From NCBI GenBank assembly GCA_023078555.1, contig CM041197.1, positions 2,328,501 to 2,392,500 of the forward strand: DNA of 64,000 bases, read 5' to 3'. The translations under genes and the position numbers were made by a program. This document shows positions 31,671 through 43,799 of the stretch, in pieces; positions within the stretch are counted from its first letter, which is position 1, and every line of letters starts with the position of its first letter. The notes beneath the pieces are model-generated. The model was not told the origin of the DNA. It made no database searches and worked only from the letters and a program-made list of their open reading frames with translations. The stretch comes from Ulva prolifera (lineage: Eukaryota > Chlorophyta > Ulvophyceae > Ulvales > Ulvaceae).

Positions 31671-33940
31671 GCCAGTATGTCCAGCAGGATCGCTACCAGC
31701 AGTTCTATGCCAACGGCGTCACCCCCGACAACTTCTTCACTGACGCCAACCCGCTCATGCATGCGAGCCCGGATGAGCGCGTGAGGACCTTTGAGCCGTC
31801 CGTCCCCAAGGTCTCCTTCATGGATCGCATCGATTTCCCCGCCGGGGACCGGCCCTCCGAGACGCGCATCTTCACCTGCGTCATCGACATCTCCGAGTCC
31901 TTTGCGCGAGACTACATCTTCCGCATCACCTCAGACGACGCCTCGCACCTCGTGCTTGATGGGGAGGTCGTGATTGACAACGGAGGATGGCACGGACCTC
32001 AGTCCAAGTGGACCCACGTACAACTGAAGCACGGCCAGAAGTACCACATGCAGGTGCGGCTCCCGGCCCAGCGCCTCGGTGACAGCGGTAGCTGTTGCGG
32101 CGGTGGAGTTGGTTGATGCTGCGCAGGCAGCTGAATGGCTGCGGCGCTGTCTGGTTGTGGTGGGTGTCCAGTCACGTCTGTTGTGTGAATCTCGTGCTGG
32201 ACTGCTCATGCTTCTGCACCACACACGCACAAGTGTCGTCGGCACAGTGTGCGTGAGATTCCAGCTGCTCTTTGTCCCCGTCTGCATGCATCAGCCATGG
32301 CCGACCCGTACGAGGCTCTCGTCGCTACCTTTGAGGAGCCTGTCTGCTTTCCAAGGAGAGCCATAGCCCGAGGGTGTGGCTGCGCTCCTGAAGAGGAAGC
32401 CTGCAGCCGTGTGCGCTCGCTGTGGCGTGTGGGGAGGGCCCCACTGTGAGGCTCCTCCTTGACTGCTGCTTTGAGTGACAGTGCTGTTCATGGCTGCTTG
32501 CCGCATCAGGCAGCACCGGTGCGTGAGCGTGTCGAGTGACGCGGATCCACATAGCCACATCCTGTCGGGCCGGTGACAAGACTGTGTACGTATACCACCA
32601 CCACCATGCATGCGCTGTGATGCCGGGGATGAGGACCCGAGCCTGCTGGACTTGGGCATGCGTGCGTGGATTGCTGCTTCGGAGCTGTGTCTGCATGCTG
32701 ACTCGGAACAGATTCCTTTGCTGCATGTGCCTGAAATTGTGCACTAGTCTGCAACGAAGCATGACCACAGTTCGTCGCATGCAGCTGTGGTGGGGATTTG
32801 CTGACCAGGGGTCGACGATGAAGCTCGGGTACTGCCAGAAGACCGACGTGAAGGCTGCGAATGCCGAGCTGATGGACGTGCTGAAGGGCGACACGGTCGG
32901 CGGCATCGCCGGAGACCTCTTCTCGGACGCAGACCTCGCCCTGTCTGGCTGCGACTTCACGACCAATCTCGAGATTGATCAGAGATCTCTGAGATTGGAT
33001 ATTTCTCGGCATCTTTGTCAAGCATGGGGTGTGGTCCCCCATGAAGACGGTGGCCGTGTTGACAGTGTCGCTGTGTCAGCGTGCTCCCGACCCCTGTGCT
33101 GCTTCCGACGCATCATGCCCGCATACGCTCGTGCCGCTGAGTGTTGGCAATTGGTTGGGGACGCCGCGGCATCATGATGTTTGCCGACGATCCAACTGCA
33201 GCTGTCCAGGAAACTATAATAAGAGCAACCGTTTTTGCTAGCATACTGCGAATTGAAATCTCGGAGATAGTTACACAAGCAACGTGGTGCTGAATTCAAC
33301 AGCGTGTTTCGCAACAGCACCCGCATGGATGGTCCCTGCGTATCGGCATATCGGTTGGCGTGGCTCCTCCACCAACAGTGCCTGCTACTCGACCAAGATT
33401 GGTCAAGATTTTTTCTTATGTTATCTAAAGATCACACTACTGCGGTGACCAGCAGTGTATGTCCTACAGAAATGCCGTTTGTCCTCCGCACGGACTACAA
33501 CGGATACTTCGGTCAGGACGTCGTCTGCTTCAACACGAACGTGATGGCGAAGAAGGCGACGAAGTGGCTGCCGGAGGGCCCCGCGTACGAGGTCGGCGGC
33601 GTCATCGCGGCCAACGCCGACGGCGACGGCAAGGACGAGTGCACAAAGAAGTCCTTCCACTTCCACACGACCATCGCGGCCCACGTCTCCGGCGTCCACA
33701 CCTGCGGAATCGAGGCCGACGACGGCGCGATGCTGTACACCGCAGGCAAGGAGATCGTGAACAACGACGGCGACCACGCGCCGCGCTGGCGCAAGGGCTC
33801 GGTGTTCTTGCAGGAGGGCCAGAAGCAGGCGCTGGACATGTACTACGGCAATGACCAGTACACCCGGGATCCCGACGGTGAAGTGGGAGGACCCGCCGAC
33901 GAGCGAGCCGATGGCGAGCTTGCTGCCGATCATGGTGTAG
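31671..33940 (+). CDS. Tandem PA14-domain protein, multi-exon, with a frame break
   Basis: Exon 31671-32053 (acceptor CTGCTGCAG, donor GTGCGG) joins in phase 0 to an exon starting at 32785 (acceptor CGCATGCAG). The junction restores a PA14 strand: KYHMQ then LWWGFADQGSTMKLGY. The first PA14 core reads DYIFRITSDDASHLVLDGEV. The second domain sits in the exon from 33470: HTTIAAHVSGVHTCGIEADD and GAMLYTAGKEIVNN. PA14 beta-barrels usually bind carbohydrate or occur in adhesins and glycosidases; this one has no enzyme domain in view. A 5' exon is required; one possibility is 30828-30897, which matches in phase. The donor ending the second exon (about 32970) is unresolved. Near 33877 one extra base separates the domain from its expected end (VKWEDPPTSEPM..., TAG at 33938-33940): a sequencing error, a mutation or an unseen splice. 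Confidence 0.7.
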
Positions 33941-35986
33941 GGGCGCTGGCTCCCAGCTGGGGAGGGTAGTGCATGCTGTGGTGCATGCTGTGCGCTGTGG
34001 TGCATGCTGTGGTGCATGCTGTGCGCTGTGGTGCGGGGGCCCCTGTGCTTTGGTCCCCCCTGAAGTGAGGTGGCCTCGGACAACGCTGTTGTTGATTTGT
34101 GGTCGCGAAGTGTGTGGGGATATGCTTTGCTGTCACATTTTTGCGAGGTTGCCCTGGAGCAGAACAGCGTCCGTGGGATGGGCCGCATGCATGCACCTCT
34201 CCGTGATGTGCGGGAGGCAATGCTACGGCTGTGACGTTGAGCATCGGCTCGAGCCTGGAGCCTCTGTCTCCGGGGGGGGGGGGGGGGGTGGCCAAAAACA
34301 CAGCCGAGGGGTTTTGTGACTGCTCTTGTACATGTAGTGTGTCAGTTGTAGTGTGTAAGGTGACTTCCGAGCATTTTTTGGACTAGGCCTGAGGACGGTG
34401 CTACTGGAGTGCGGGTCGGGGCGTCCTCTTGGCTGTGGAGCAGAGTACCTGTGCTTTGTGTTTCAGTGACTGCGGCTGGTGGTGGGCGGCGTGACGGTAC
34501 ACGTACCAAGCAGGCTTGCACATGTATGGATCGGCCGTGGCCTACGCCTTCCTGCATGATCGTTCTCCTATGCGCGGATGGTACAGCCTGTCAGCCATAT
34601 TGGGCAACGTTGCGGGAGTGCTTGTTTCAATCAATGTTGTGTGCAGGTGCTGTGAAGACTCCTGCTGAGGCCGGGTGTTGGTGCCTGATGTGAGGAGCTC
34701 GCCGTCCTGTGGCCGCAGGGGTTTTGACAGGTTCTGGCAGACCATGGTGTCCATGCATATGCGTCACTGGTGACGAGCGTGGCTGAAGACAGATTTGCAG
34801 GTGTCCCATACAGGCTGGTGAAATCATGACACTCAGCATGAATCCAATAGCCGTGATGAGACGTTGAAACTGCGGCACGTTCTGGTGGGCGGGGCATCGC
34901 CACACGAAGCCGTGTTGGTGGTGCTGAGAGCTGGCATGCAGTTTTGTGGTTGGGCCAGGGCTTGTACCAGCCTGGCAAGCACGGCATGATGTAGACCTGC
35001 TTGCGCTGTGAACCATTGCGATGTGGTGCGAGTTGTGTTGATGCTTCGTTTATGCTGGGCATGCAATCAGATAGCATAGACAGTATTCCTGCATGTGATC
35101 CATGAAAATATCTACACATAGGCAAGCAACTTTACACACGAACAGGCTGGATCTTATCCACTTGTTGTGTGTATTCTATGCACTAGCATGGTGGTCCAAA
35201 TTGCGATGTGATACTGACAGCTAATACCCAACCTGATTTTCATCACAACGTCGAAGTGGTACGTCTGTCCATGGCCAAAAAGCATCACACATGAACCGAT
35301 GCCCAGGTGACCTCAGGCTAAGGATTTGTGGCTGCTGTGGTATAGCGAGAAGGTACAATGCAGTCGAGTTGAGAGGATGTGAGGGAAGAATGTGCCTCAT
35401 TCAACACAAGTAGTGACCTCTTGCAAGAGGTGTCTCTTACTACAAGTCTCACGACATGCACGCTGAGGAGTTCGTAGCACTTCTGGCTGAGTCTATAACT
35501 CTCACATCTTCTCATGTGGATATTGCATGATGTTATCCTTTCCGATTGACCGGTGCATTGCTGGACGCCGTCGACTCGTGACGCAGAGCAAACCGGATTA
35601 TTTAGAGACGTGGCGTAGCCAGCTGTCAATTTGCACTGTGGGCGATAGAAGTTGAGCTTTGTCAAAGCTCGTTACGAAGCGACTTGACCAGACGGCAACA
35701 TTTGCATCAGTGTGCGTTTGACAGCCGTAGCGCTGGGTCTGCTGCGGAGACAGCGGGTTGCACGGGTGCAGCTCGGGCACACGCAGCGCCAAGTACGTGA
35801 CCAATTATGGCAATATGTGTTGTCGTATATGTGTTTTATCTTAAAAATAATATTCCGCATTGACTTCGGTGATTGCTATCGGTCACTGTCATGGGCAAGC
35901 TATCGAGGAGACACTCGCTGCCTCAGGCTCCGTCACGCACGCAACCGCACCGATAGCATCATAGACGTGATCAGACAGCATGCTGT
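33941..35986. other. No gene seen
   Basis: Starts with a GTGGTGCATGCTGTGC microrepeat (33970-34035) and has a G17 run at 34272-34288. The rest shows only short frames; it may include the 3' UTR of the PA14 gene and the promoter of the hydrolase gene. Confidence 0.5.
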
Positions 35987-38305
35987 ATGTGCAGGTCGCT
36001 GAATTATTCAATGGAAGCTGAGGTATCAACACACCAGTCTCGGGTGATCGTCGTGCGCAATGAGCTCGAAGAGACGCGCGATGATGCCGAGACCATCGAA
36101 CTCGCGCTGGTGTACTTTCCAGGCGCTCTGATACCATCAGAAAGCTACGTACCACTCGCGAAGAGCTTGCAGGACGTGCTTCGGAGCGCTCGCGTCAAGT
36201 TGCACGTCGCTATCGCAGCCGCGCACCGAGGCATGGGGGACTTGCTTCGCGCGGCCTTCACCCCAGGCGGTTACAGCAGACACCATTTCGATGCCTGCCT
36301 AGCCGCTCTTCGACATGAGGCTTCATTCACGCCCAGAGTCGGACAGCTTTTCATAGCAGGCCACTCGATGGGTGGCCTGCACGCATGCATCTCGGCAATG
36401 GAATGTTCGCTGCCAACTGAGGAGGCCTTGCAAAGCGATGCACCAAACATTTCGAATCACGGCCTCGCGGTGTGTGCCGGAGTCATACTCCACGGCAGTT
36501 ACGCCACGACCACGTACCTCGCCACACCAAACTGCCCACCCGTCGCCACCATCCTCGGAGACCGCGACGGGCTCGTTCGTCTCAGCCATACGGCGACACA
36601 CCGCCGCGACCACGTCCGTCCACTCACCTCCAGCATCTCCGAAGAAGTCACACGCACGCCTCTTGTGATCCTCCCAGGTATCTCGCACACCTCGTTCACC
36701 GCCGGCGCGTCAACAGGCTACGTCCGCGCCCGGGACTTGCACCCAGCCATCCCCGCCAGTGCCGCACTCGCCTCAATCGCAGCGGCCACGGCAGCATTCA
36801 TCCTCATGACCGCCTGCAGCCCATCCACGCCAGCTGCCCCGTCGACATTCCCCCGTATGGATCCGGGCGCTGAGCAGACACCCGCCACGCAGCACAGAGC
36901 ACACGCAGCGCACTCCGCGGCCGCGTTCCTCACCCACCATCTCCAGCATGACTCAGCGCATTACCTACGCCCGTACACGGACGCCCTGCAGCGCGACCTC
37001 GACGGATCAACATGCATGGACGCACAGCGTGAGCTGATCGCTGTGGCCAGCGACCCCGGCGTGGCCGTCGCTGTACAGATGCCGATGCTGATGCATGAGC
37101 AGGAGCCGAGGTGGCGTGCGCCCCGGGCCCTTCGCCGGGACGCTCTTGCTAAAAGTACACCTATCGTGGGGGCCCCGGGGCCGGCATGCACAGGCAGGAA
37201 TCGCCAAGATCTAGAGGCTGGCAGCGGCGACGGCGCGGAAGTTTCGGTGCGGCCATGCGCCGCGCTGACGCTGCGGCGACACCCCGGCTTCCGCATGAGC
37301 GTGCCCGCCGCGCCGACGCGCCTGCGCTGTAAGCTTGTGGCGCCGGCCACCGCACGTGCCGCGCAGCAGCAGCAGCAGCAACAGATCGCAGCACAGCAGG
37401 AGCGGCCAGCTGCAGCAGGGGTCGGCGCCGGAGCGGCGGGTGCTGCAGCCACCGAGCCGGCCGAGCGAGATGGTGCTATGTCTCAACATGCATGCGAGCG
37501 AGACACCGACCACTCCGCCCCCTCACACATGGTACGCGTAGAGCTGCAGCACATGGCAACCACTGAAGGCGACCCGGACGCATGTGCACCATGCATGACA
37601 GGCAGGGCTAGGGTCAAGGAGGCACAGACGCAGTCAAGGGTCAAGGTTGTGCTTAGGGTCATCCAGGCACGTGCGCAGGCCGGGGGGCCTGCCGTCAGTG
37701 GTGGCGCGCGCGCTCGGGTGGGCGCGTATGCAGCCGCACGCATGAACCGGGCCACCATGCAGCGTGTGCTCGACAAGCTGCCAGCGCACGTGCGTGAGCT
37801 CTACCGGACGTCGCCACGGCGGCTGCAGTTCGGCGCCGATATGGAGGCCCGCAGCCTCATGCGGTGGCTCCACGCTAGTCTGCGCTTCGAGGACGCACCG
37901 GCGCTCGGCACCAGCGCTGCGCATGCTCCGGCGGGCTCAAAGTCTTCTCAAGTCCGGGGTGGCGGCGAGGGCGGCCGAAGTGCATCTAGGCATGCTGGGC
38001 GTGTTGTGGATGGGGGTGCGAGGCTGTCACTCAACCACTTAGACTGCAGAGAGCAGGGTGCGAGGGAGGGGGGTGTGGTGCTGCGCAGTCCGCGCTGCAC
38101 GGCGGGGGAGGATGGGGAGCAGTGCTACACGCTGCTGTCTGAGGCGCAGGCATATGAGTATGTGCTGTACGGTAGCCAGACGGGTGGGGCAATTGGCGTC
38201 GAGGGGGGGGTGTTGGCATGTGCGGCGGGAGGGGGTGCCGCCATGGTGCAGCCTGACATTTGGCGGCCTCCAGCCTTCGAAACATGCAGCGCCGCACTTC
38301 CGTAA
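35987..38305 (+). CDS. Alpha/beta-hydrolase with long low-complexity C-terminal tail
   Basis: A single 772-codon frame. Residues about 38-240 form an alpha/beta-hydrolase fold: LALVYFPGALIPSESYVPLA (first strand and oxyanion region), the nucleophile elbow GHSMGG with Ser127, the acid region ILGDRDG (Asp192 or Asp194) and the His region GISHTSF (His234). The order and spacing fit Ser-Asp-His esterases/lipases of the Abhydrolase_5 type. Residues about 258-275 are hydrophobic and may form a membrane anchor. The remaining 490 residues are Ala/Arg/Gly-rich with a Gln7 run near residue 460 and have no recognised domain; a more ordered stretch reads VLDKLPAHVRELYRTSPRRL. Start: the first Met at 35987 or the better-placed Met at 36011; TGCAG at 35990-35994 could also be a splice acceptor. 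Substrate unknown. Confidence 0.7.
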   Translation: MCRSLNYSMEAEVSTHQSRVIVVRNELEETRDDAETIELALVYFPGALIPSESYVPLAKSLQDVLRSARVKLHVAIAAAHRGMGDLLRAAFTPGGYSRHHFDACLAALRHEASFTPRVGQLFIAGHSMGGLHACISAMECSLPTEEALQSDAPNISNHGLAVCAGVILHGSYATTTYLATPNCPPVATILGDRDGLVRLSHTATHRRDHVRPLTSSISEEVTRTPLVILPGISHTSFTAGASTGYVRARDLHPAIPASAALASIAAATAAFILMTACSPSTPAAPSTFPRMDPGAEQTPATQHRAHAAHSAAAFLTHHLQHDSAHYLRPYTDALQRDLDGSTCMDAQRELIAVASDPGVAVAVQMPMLMHEQEPRWRAPRALRRDALAKSTPIVGAPGPACTGRNRQDLEAGSGDGAEVSVRPCAALTLRRHPGFRMSVPAAPTRLRCKLVAPATARAAQQQQQQQIAAQQERPAAAGVGAGAAGAAATEPAERDGAMSQHACERDTDHSAPSHMVRVELQHMATTEGDPDACAPCMTGRARVKEAQTQSRVKVVLRVIQARAQAGGPAVSGGARARVGAYAAARMNRATMQRVLDKLPAHVRELYRTSPRRLQFGADMEARSLMRWLHASLRFEDAPALGTSAAHAPAGSKSSQVRGGGEGGRSASRHAGRVVDGGARLSLNHLDCREQGAREGGVVLRSPRCTAGEDGEQCYTLLSEAQAYEYVLYGSQTGGAIGVEGGVLACAAGGGAAMVQPDIWRPPAFETCSAALP

Positions 38306-40480
38306 GCTAGCCAATTGCATGGCTTGTCATTCAGAGTGACTTTTGGTTGATTTCTTTTTCCCAACCATGGCAGGCTACATAGAAGATGTTCGCTGTGGGT
38401 CGAGCGCGAGGACCGGGATCATGACCCCGTCTTCTACGTCGCATGCGCACATGCATGTGCGCATGCGACGTAGAAGTGGTGGCCCCCGTGCGCGTCAGGC
38501 CACTGCCCTGGCGCGGCGTGGTGCAGGCTACTAGTCTATAGTGTGGCGGGGGAGCTGACCACCGCGGAGTGCTGTGCAGCGGTCCGTGTGCTGCGCGGCA
38601 GATGAGCGTGGGGAGGGGCTGGGGATGTGGGGGCTGCAGCCAAGTGCAGCACCGTGCCGGGCCGCCTCGGACACGCGTGTGGCGCGCGCGTTTTTGCGGG
38701 GGGGTGTGCTTGTGGGGTTGAGAGGGAGGAGGATGTGTATGGGGGATTGTGGGTGTGTTGATGTTTGTGTCGGTTGTTGTGGGTGCACGGGAGTCCGCTT
38801 GTATCAGGAGCCAGAAACGGGCTGGTTTCTGTGGGGCTGCGCGGCTGGCTGCGTGGCTGGTTATTCTGCGCCAGATGCTTGCTGTGTCTTTGGTGGTGAT
38901 GCCGTTCCCGTTTGTGTCTTGCATGCTGCTCCGGTGGTGCTGTCTCTGCCTCCTCGATCCTTTGATCTTGTAAGACGCCTCTACACCTGACACCTGTGTC
39001 AAGCTTGCAGTGGCTCCTACTTGACAGAGGTGCGCGTGCAGCTGCATGCAGCTTTGGCTGGAAATCACACACATGCAGAACTGTACTTTACTTTACATGC
39101 AGAACAAGGACAGCATTAGAGGAATTCAGTGCAACAGGTTGCCAGAACAGCCACCTTGTAAGCATGCCTATGTCTCATGAAGGTGGATATGGTGTTGCGA
39201 AGATAAAGTCGCAGAGGCACATAGCATTGCGGAGAAGAATGCCAGAAGAAGGTGCATGTCATGACTTCATGTGAAACAATGCACATGTGTCGTCTATACG
39301 GAGCTCCTCTGACAGTAGACAGACCCTCGAAAGGCTAAGCCTCATGCCCATGTCGTATTTGTCATGCGCATTCTGTCATTCATCAAGCTGTGCTGACCGG
39401 AGCTGAAACAGGTGGGTCACAGCATCTCACTCCTCTGTGTCACTCAGCGCTGGCCTTAACGATGACAACAGCTGATGCGATCACTTGGAACTTTCCACAA
39501 TGAGACATTCAACAAAATAGCACTGCAGATATGTATGTGGACTTGATTTCGCCACCGGAAATCGAGTTCGCCACGGCAACCTTGGCTGGACCGTATAACG
39601 ATGTATGTGGACAAGGCACGGCCAGGTCGCACACGCTAGTAAACATACGCAGTGCCTAAGGCACTGTTCCGGACTCATATTTCAAAGGGTCCCACTGTGA
39701 GCCACCTGGTAGCAATCGCATTGTCCATCACCTTCGCATCAGTACTCCAGAGCTGAGGGCATTATGCTGCGATGGACACGTTGCTCATGTAACCAGCTAG
39801 AATATGCGTTTACATACATCAGGAAACTGATCCGTCGATACGAGGCCTATGTTTGAGATATGCCTACGTTCAAGATAATGGCTGAGCAGCGCTCGTCGCG
39901 ACCTGCAGCTGCCACACGCAGATAGAGTAGCTCCATGCAAACCGCAGCTATAAATTGGCTACATTACTGCTGCTGCTACATACTTGCAGCTGAAAGCAGC
40001 TTGTCGTGAATGGGACTCCGCCAGTCTCCTGCGTTATTCATGGCGATCATACGACCTCGTGTGCCAGTGTACACGTCATAATCACAGGCACGGGCGCGAA
40101 CAAAATTTTCCCCGGAAGGCGCCAATCGTGAAACGGACCCCGTATAATACATCTACAATATTATGTTGATGGCATCAAACTGGCAGTTCATGAATGACGA
40201 CAGACATGGTGAAGCATCCGGCACTGCGTTTCGACCCGATGTCGCACCTCCACCACCACCAGGCAAGGTCGCGTTCAAACGCACTGAAGCATCTGGCTGA
40301 ACAATATTTACACCAGCTGCGTTAAACCTTCTCCACCAGCCTGCAGTGACGGCACTTTGCGATCTATCCACACAGCTTCCGCCTTAAGCATTTGTAGCAG
40401 AGGTTCATATTTCAATCCGTGGCATTATATTTAGAACGATTTTGTGACCTCTACACTGTATCTACTAGGTTTATTTCGTC
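38306..40480. other. No gene seen; palindrome and retroelement-like tail
   Basis: Contains the 46-bp palindrome (38431-38476) and, at about 38531-38975, a diverged plus-oriented 3' UTR resembling families A/B (GTGGGTGTG-rich, then GGTGGTGCTGTCTCTGCC and CCTTTGATCTTGTAAG). From 39000 to 40480 nothing is recognised; the transporter promoter should lie at its end. Confidence 0.5.
38431..38476. repeat. 46-bp perfect palindrome
   Basis: Exact reverse-complement halves without spacer; the left half begins CTTCTACGTCGCATGCGCAC. No sequence on either side extends the symmetry. Confidence 0.95.
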
Positions 40481-43400
40481 ATGAGACTCTCACGTTCTGT
40501 GTCGCGGCAGACTCCGTCGTTCGTGGGTAAGCGGGGCGGGCATGTGCCGGGCCTGGGCAAAAGCAATAGAGGTCGTCCAATCGCGGTCCAAGCAAGAGAT
40601 AGCGTTGTTGTTGCTAAAGACTCCAAATCAGCTAAGGTCGTAGATGTAGTGCCGGCAGACGCCGCAGGAGTACCGGGATGGCAACAACTTGTGGCGTTGA
40701 GCGGGCTTGTCGCTGTGATTTGTTCTGTGGACCGGGCTTCAATATCAGTCGCTATCTTACCGATGAGTGCGGAGTATCTCTGGGACGACAGCACGAAAGG
40801 CCTGATTTCGAGCGCATTCTTCATCGGGTAAGATTTCACCACGAGTCCCTCGTAGCTGCGAAAGCGGCCTTCGCACACACAAATGCAGTAACTTCTACAT
40901 GTATACGTGCTCATGTTGTCGCCGTTCTTGTTCCCGGGAAATTAAGCATCCGAAGCTGCTCCAGCTGTTCGGCTGTAACCGCTGCCATGCCTGCACGAAG
41001 AGCTCGCATCTCCGCGAAATGTCGTGCCACAGCTCTGCCATCAGGCATATCAAAATTTTGATGGCTTCAGACTCGTCACTGTAGGTATGGCGTCACGAAC
41101 CTCGTCGCAGGATATGTGGCAACGAAATACCCGCCCGGCACAGTACTCGCAACAGGAGTCGCCATATGGTCCCTGTTGACAATTCTCACCCCAGCAGCTG
41201 CCGCAGGTATGCTGAATTCACATTCTCTGTTCTGTTGTACTTCCTTGTGTGCCGCCACTGCCACTGCGTGTCGTTCCGAACGAAGGTGCCTGTCCGGAAC
41301 CCGTGCGGCGGTACAGTAGGGGCGCTGGGTGATCCGCCTGGCCCATACTGCGGCGGTACTGATGAATCAATTAAAAGCAGCGTTATGAGGGTGCTCATTC
41401 ATTGATTTCGCTTGGTCTCCAGCGGAGAGCTTGTTCGGAAACCCGAGACTTTGATGCAGGCAGCCTGTCTGCACTCGTCATCTGCAGATTGGTGATGGGG
41501 CTTGGTGAGGGCGTCACATTCCCCTGCATTCAGAATCTAGTCGCATCAGATGTACCAGAGCAGAACAAGGCGCAGTCACTGGCAGCCATCTACTCTGGTG
41601 TCCAGGTACTCCCCAGCTTGCTCCCCTCGGCCACTGCTCGACCACTGCCACTGACACACGGGGCACGAAAACGCGCCATCAAGCCTGCTACAACATGACG
41701 AATACCCCCCCCCCCCCCTCCATCCACTATCCCACCTTCTGCTGCTCCTGTCGCTCCTTGGCCATGCCTCACCGCTGCCACAGTCATGCACGGCGACGCC
41801 CGCATCTACAATGATGCACCGCCGGCCAACGCAGAACAGCCCATGGCATCTAGCCTCCTGTGCAAGCGACCCCACGACGCACGCAGATGCCATCTATCGG
41901 CCGCATCCTATTTTCTTATGCCCTGAAAGAAAACAACACCAGCCCGTCACCGGTGCAGCGTCGCCGCACCAACATTACTCGCCATTTTGAGGATATTTTC
42001 CAGCCCGCGATCCTAACGCCAGCCACACGCTTGCATACACCGTGCCAGCTGCCAAGCAGGTGCTCAACCCAGGCTATGGCTGCAGGCGGGGACCGTCGTG
42101 TCGCTGCTGGCGGCGCCAGTCATCATCCGCGCCTTCGACTGGCAGTCCGTGTTCTACATCTTCGGCAGCGTCGGCTTTGTGTGGCTCGCGGCGTGGCTGC
42201 CGATGCGCATCCGGCAGTCGCAGCAGGCCGCTCAAGTCACCGTCTCCGCTGCCGACGCCTCCACAAACGGCAACGGCGCCAGCAACGGGCAAGACGTCGC
42301 GTTGGCCGTGACGGCGGCACGTGAGGCGGCGCGGGCGGAGCGTGAGGCGGCGCTGAAAGAGGTGCGAGCCGCTGCCGCTGATGTGCCGCTCAGCCCCAGC
42401 CCCGTGGCGCACCAGCCATGGCGCTGCTGTGTGACGGAGCAGTCTTCTGCAGTAAGCATCCATTTGGTTGGGGGACCGCACACAGTTTCACGGTGCCATG
42501 CCACCCCCGATGTGTCGGCCACATGCATACGGCGTCCCCGATTCGAGGGCACTGTGCTTATTATTCTATTTTTTACAGCCTCAGCTGACTGCAGCACCTT
42601 GAGCTGCATCCCGGTACATAGTCCGCACGCTGTGCGACATTGTTCTGGCAATGTTCCTTCCTGCAGGTTCGACTTGCGCAGCCGAGGTTCTACCCGTCAC
42701 TCTGAACAGGCCCTTCACGCCCGTATCGCCAGGTGCATAGGACACAGGCAGAGGTGCCTGCATGCGTGCAGGTGCCGTGGAAGAAGGTGCTGTCTAACAA
42801 GCCCTTCCTTGCGGTCTTCATCGCGCACGCCGGCTGGGGCTTTGGCCACACCATCTACTACGCCTGGCTGCCCAACTTCTACTACACCGAGTACGGCATG
42901 CCCATCAGCGAGAGCGCGCTGCTGAGCGCGCTGCCGTGGGTGTGCACCGTCGCGGTCACGAATCTCGGCGGCTTCTACGCGGACAAGCTCGTGAACGACG
43001 GCGTGATGACGCGCCTGCGCTCCCGCCGCATCATGCAGGTGCTGCCTCCCCTCCCCCCCTCCCCCCCCCCCTTTGGATCCCTCAGTATCTGGCGCCCAGC
43101 TGCCGCTTCATGTCTTTGCCTGCATGACTGATAGACTGTTGTATGCGGGAGCAGGTGATGTCGGGCATGGCAGATGCCTGTGTCAATTTGTACAGTGCGC
43201 CCAATGTCCCGGGCGCAGGTCTGTGGTGCAGCCTGCGTGGCTGTATGCTGCTTCCGTGCCCTGGAGATAGCAGTCTGCTCTCCCCCCCAACGTTGTGGGG
43301 GGTGTGGGGGCTGCTGGCCGGGTGGGGGTAGTTGGTGCAGGTGTTGATCCAAACATGCCCCGCGCCCACAGCGACGCCTCTCACGCTGCGTGCTGTGCTG

Positions 43401-43799
43401 CAGAGCCTCGGCACATTCATCCCAGCAGCCTGCCTGATCTTCATGGCGTCCGCGACCGTCGGGGAGACGCCGACGGTGCCCCTGCCGGTCGCCGTCGCCA
43501 CGATGTCCATGGCGCTTGCGGCCGGCGGCCTCACGTGCAGCGGCTTCGCGTCCAACCACCAGGACCTCACTTCACGCTACTCCGGCATCCTGTTCGGCTT
43601 CACTAACGCCGCCTCGAGCATCAGCGGGACATTCAGCACGTACGCGACGGGCCAGATCCTCTTTGCGACGCACGGCAACTGGAGCAGCGTCTTCGTCACG
43701 ATCGCGGCGGTGTACTCTGCCTCGAGCCTGATCTACCTGCGCTGGGCGTCGGCGGACAACCAGTTTGACCCGCCGCAGGTCGCCCGCAAGGCGAGCTGA
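40481..43799 (+). CDS. PHT4/SLC17-type plastid anion (phosphate) transporter, copy 1
   Basis: Six exons: 40481-40827, 41085-41206, 41460-41605, 42086-42361, 42772-43038, 43404-43799, giving 517 residues. All junctions are GT..AG and keep frame; copy 2 has the same junctions. The N-terminus is Arg/Ser-rich and ends in IAVQA (residues 34-38), a plausible plastid transit-peptide site. Major-facilitator signatures follow: CSVDRASISVAILPMSAEY (TM1), VAGYVATKYPPG, IWSLLTILTP, LVMGLGEGVTFP, FDWQSVFYIFG, an Ala/Glu-rich central loop, YYAWLPNFYY, VTNLGGFYADKLV, SRRIMQ then SLGTFIPAA, and SGILFGFTNAASSISGT. Order and motifs match PHT4 (ANTR) transporters, which move phosphate, and in one case ascorbate, across plastid membranes. 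The substrate here cannot be told. Exon 4's end (GAG/GTGCGA) is the least certain border. Confidence 0.88.
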
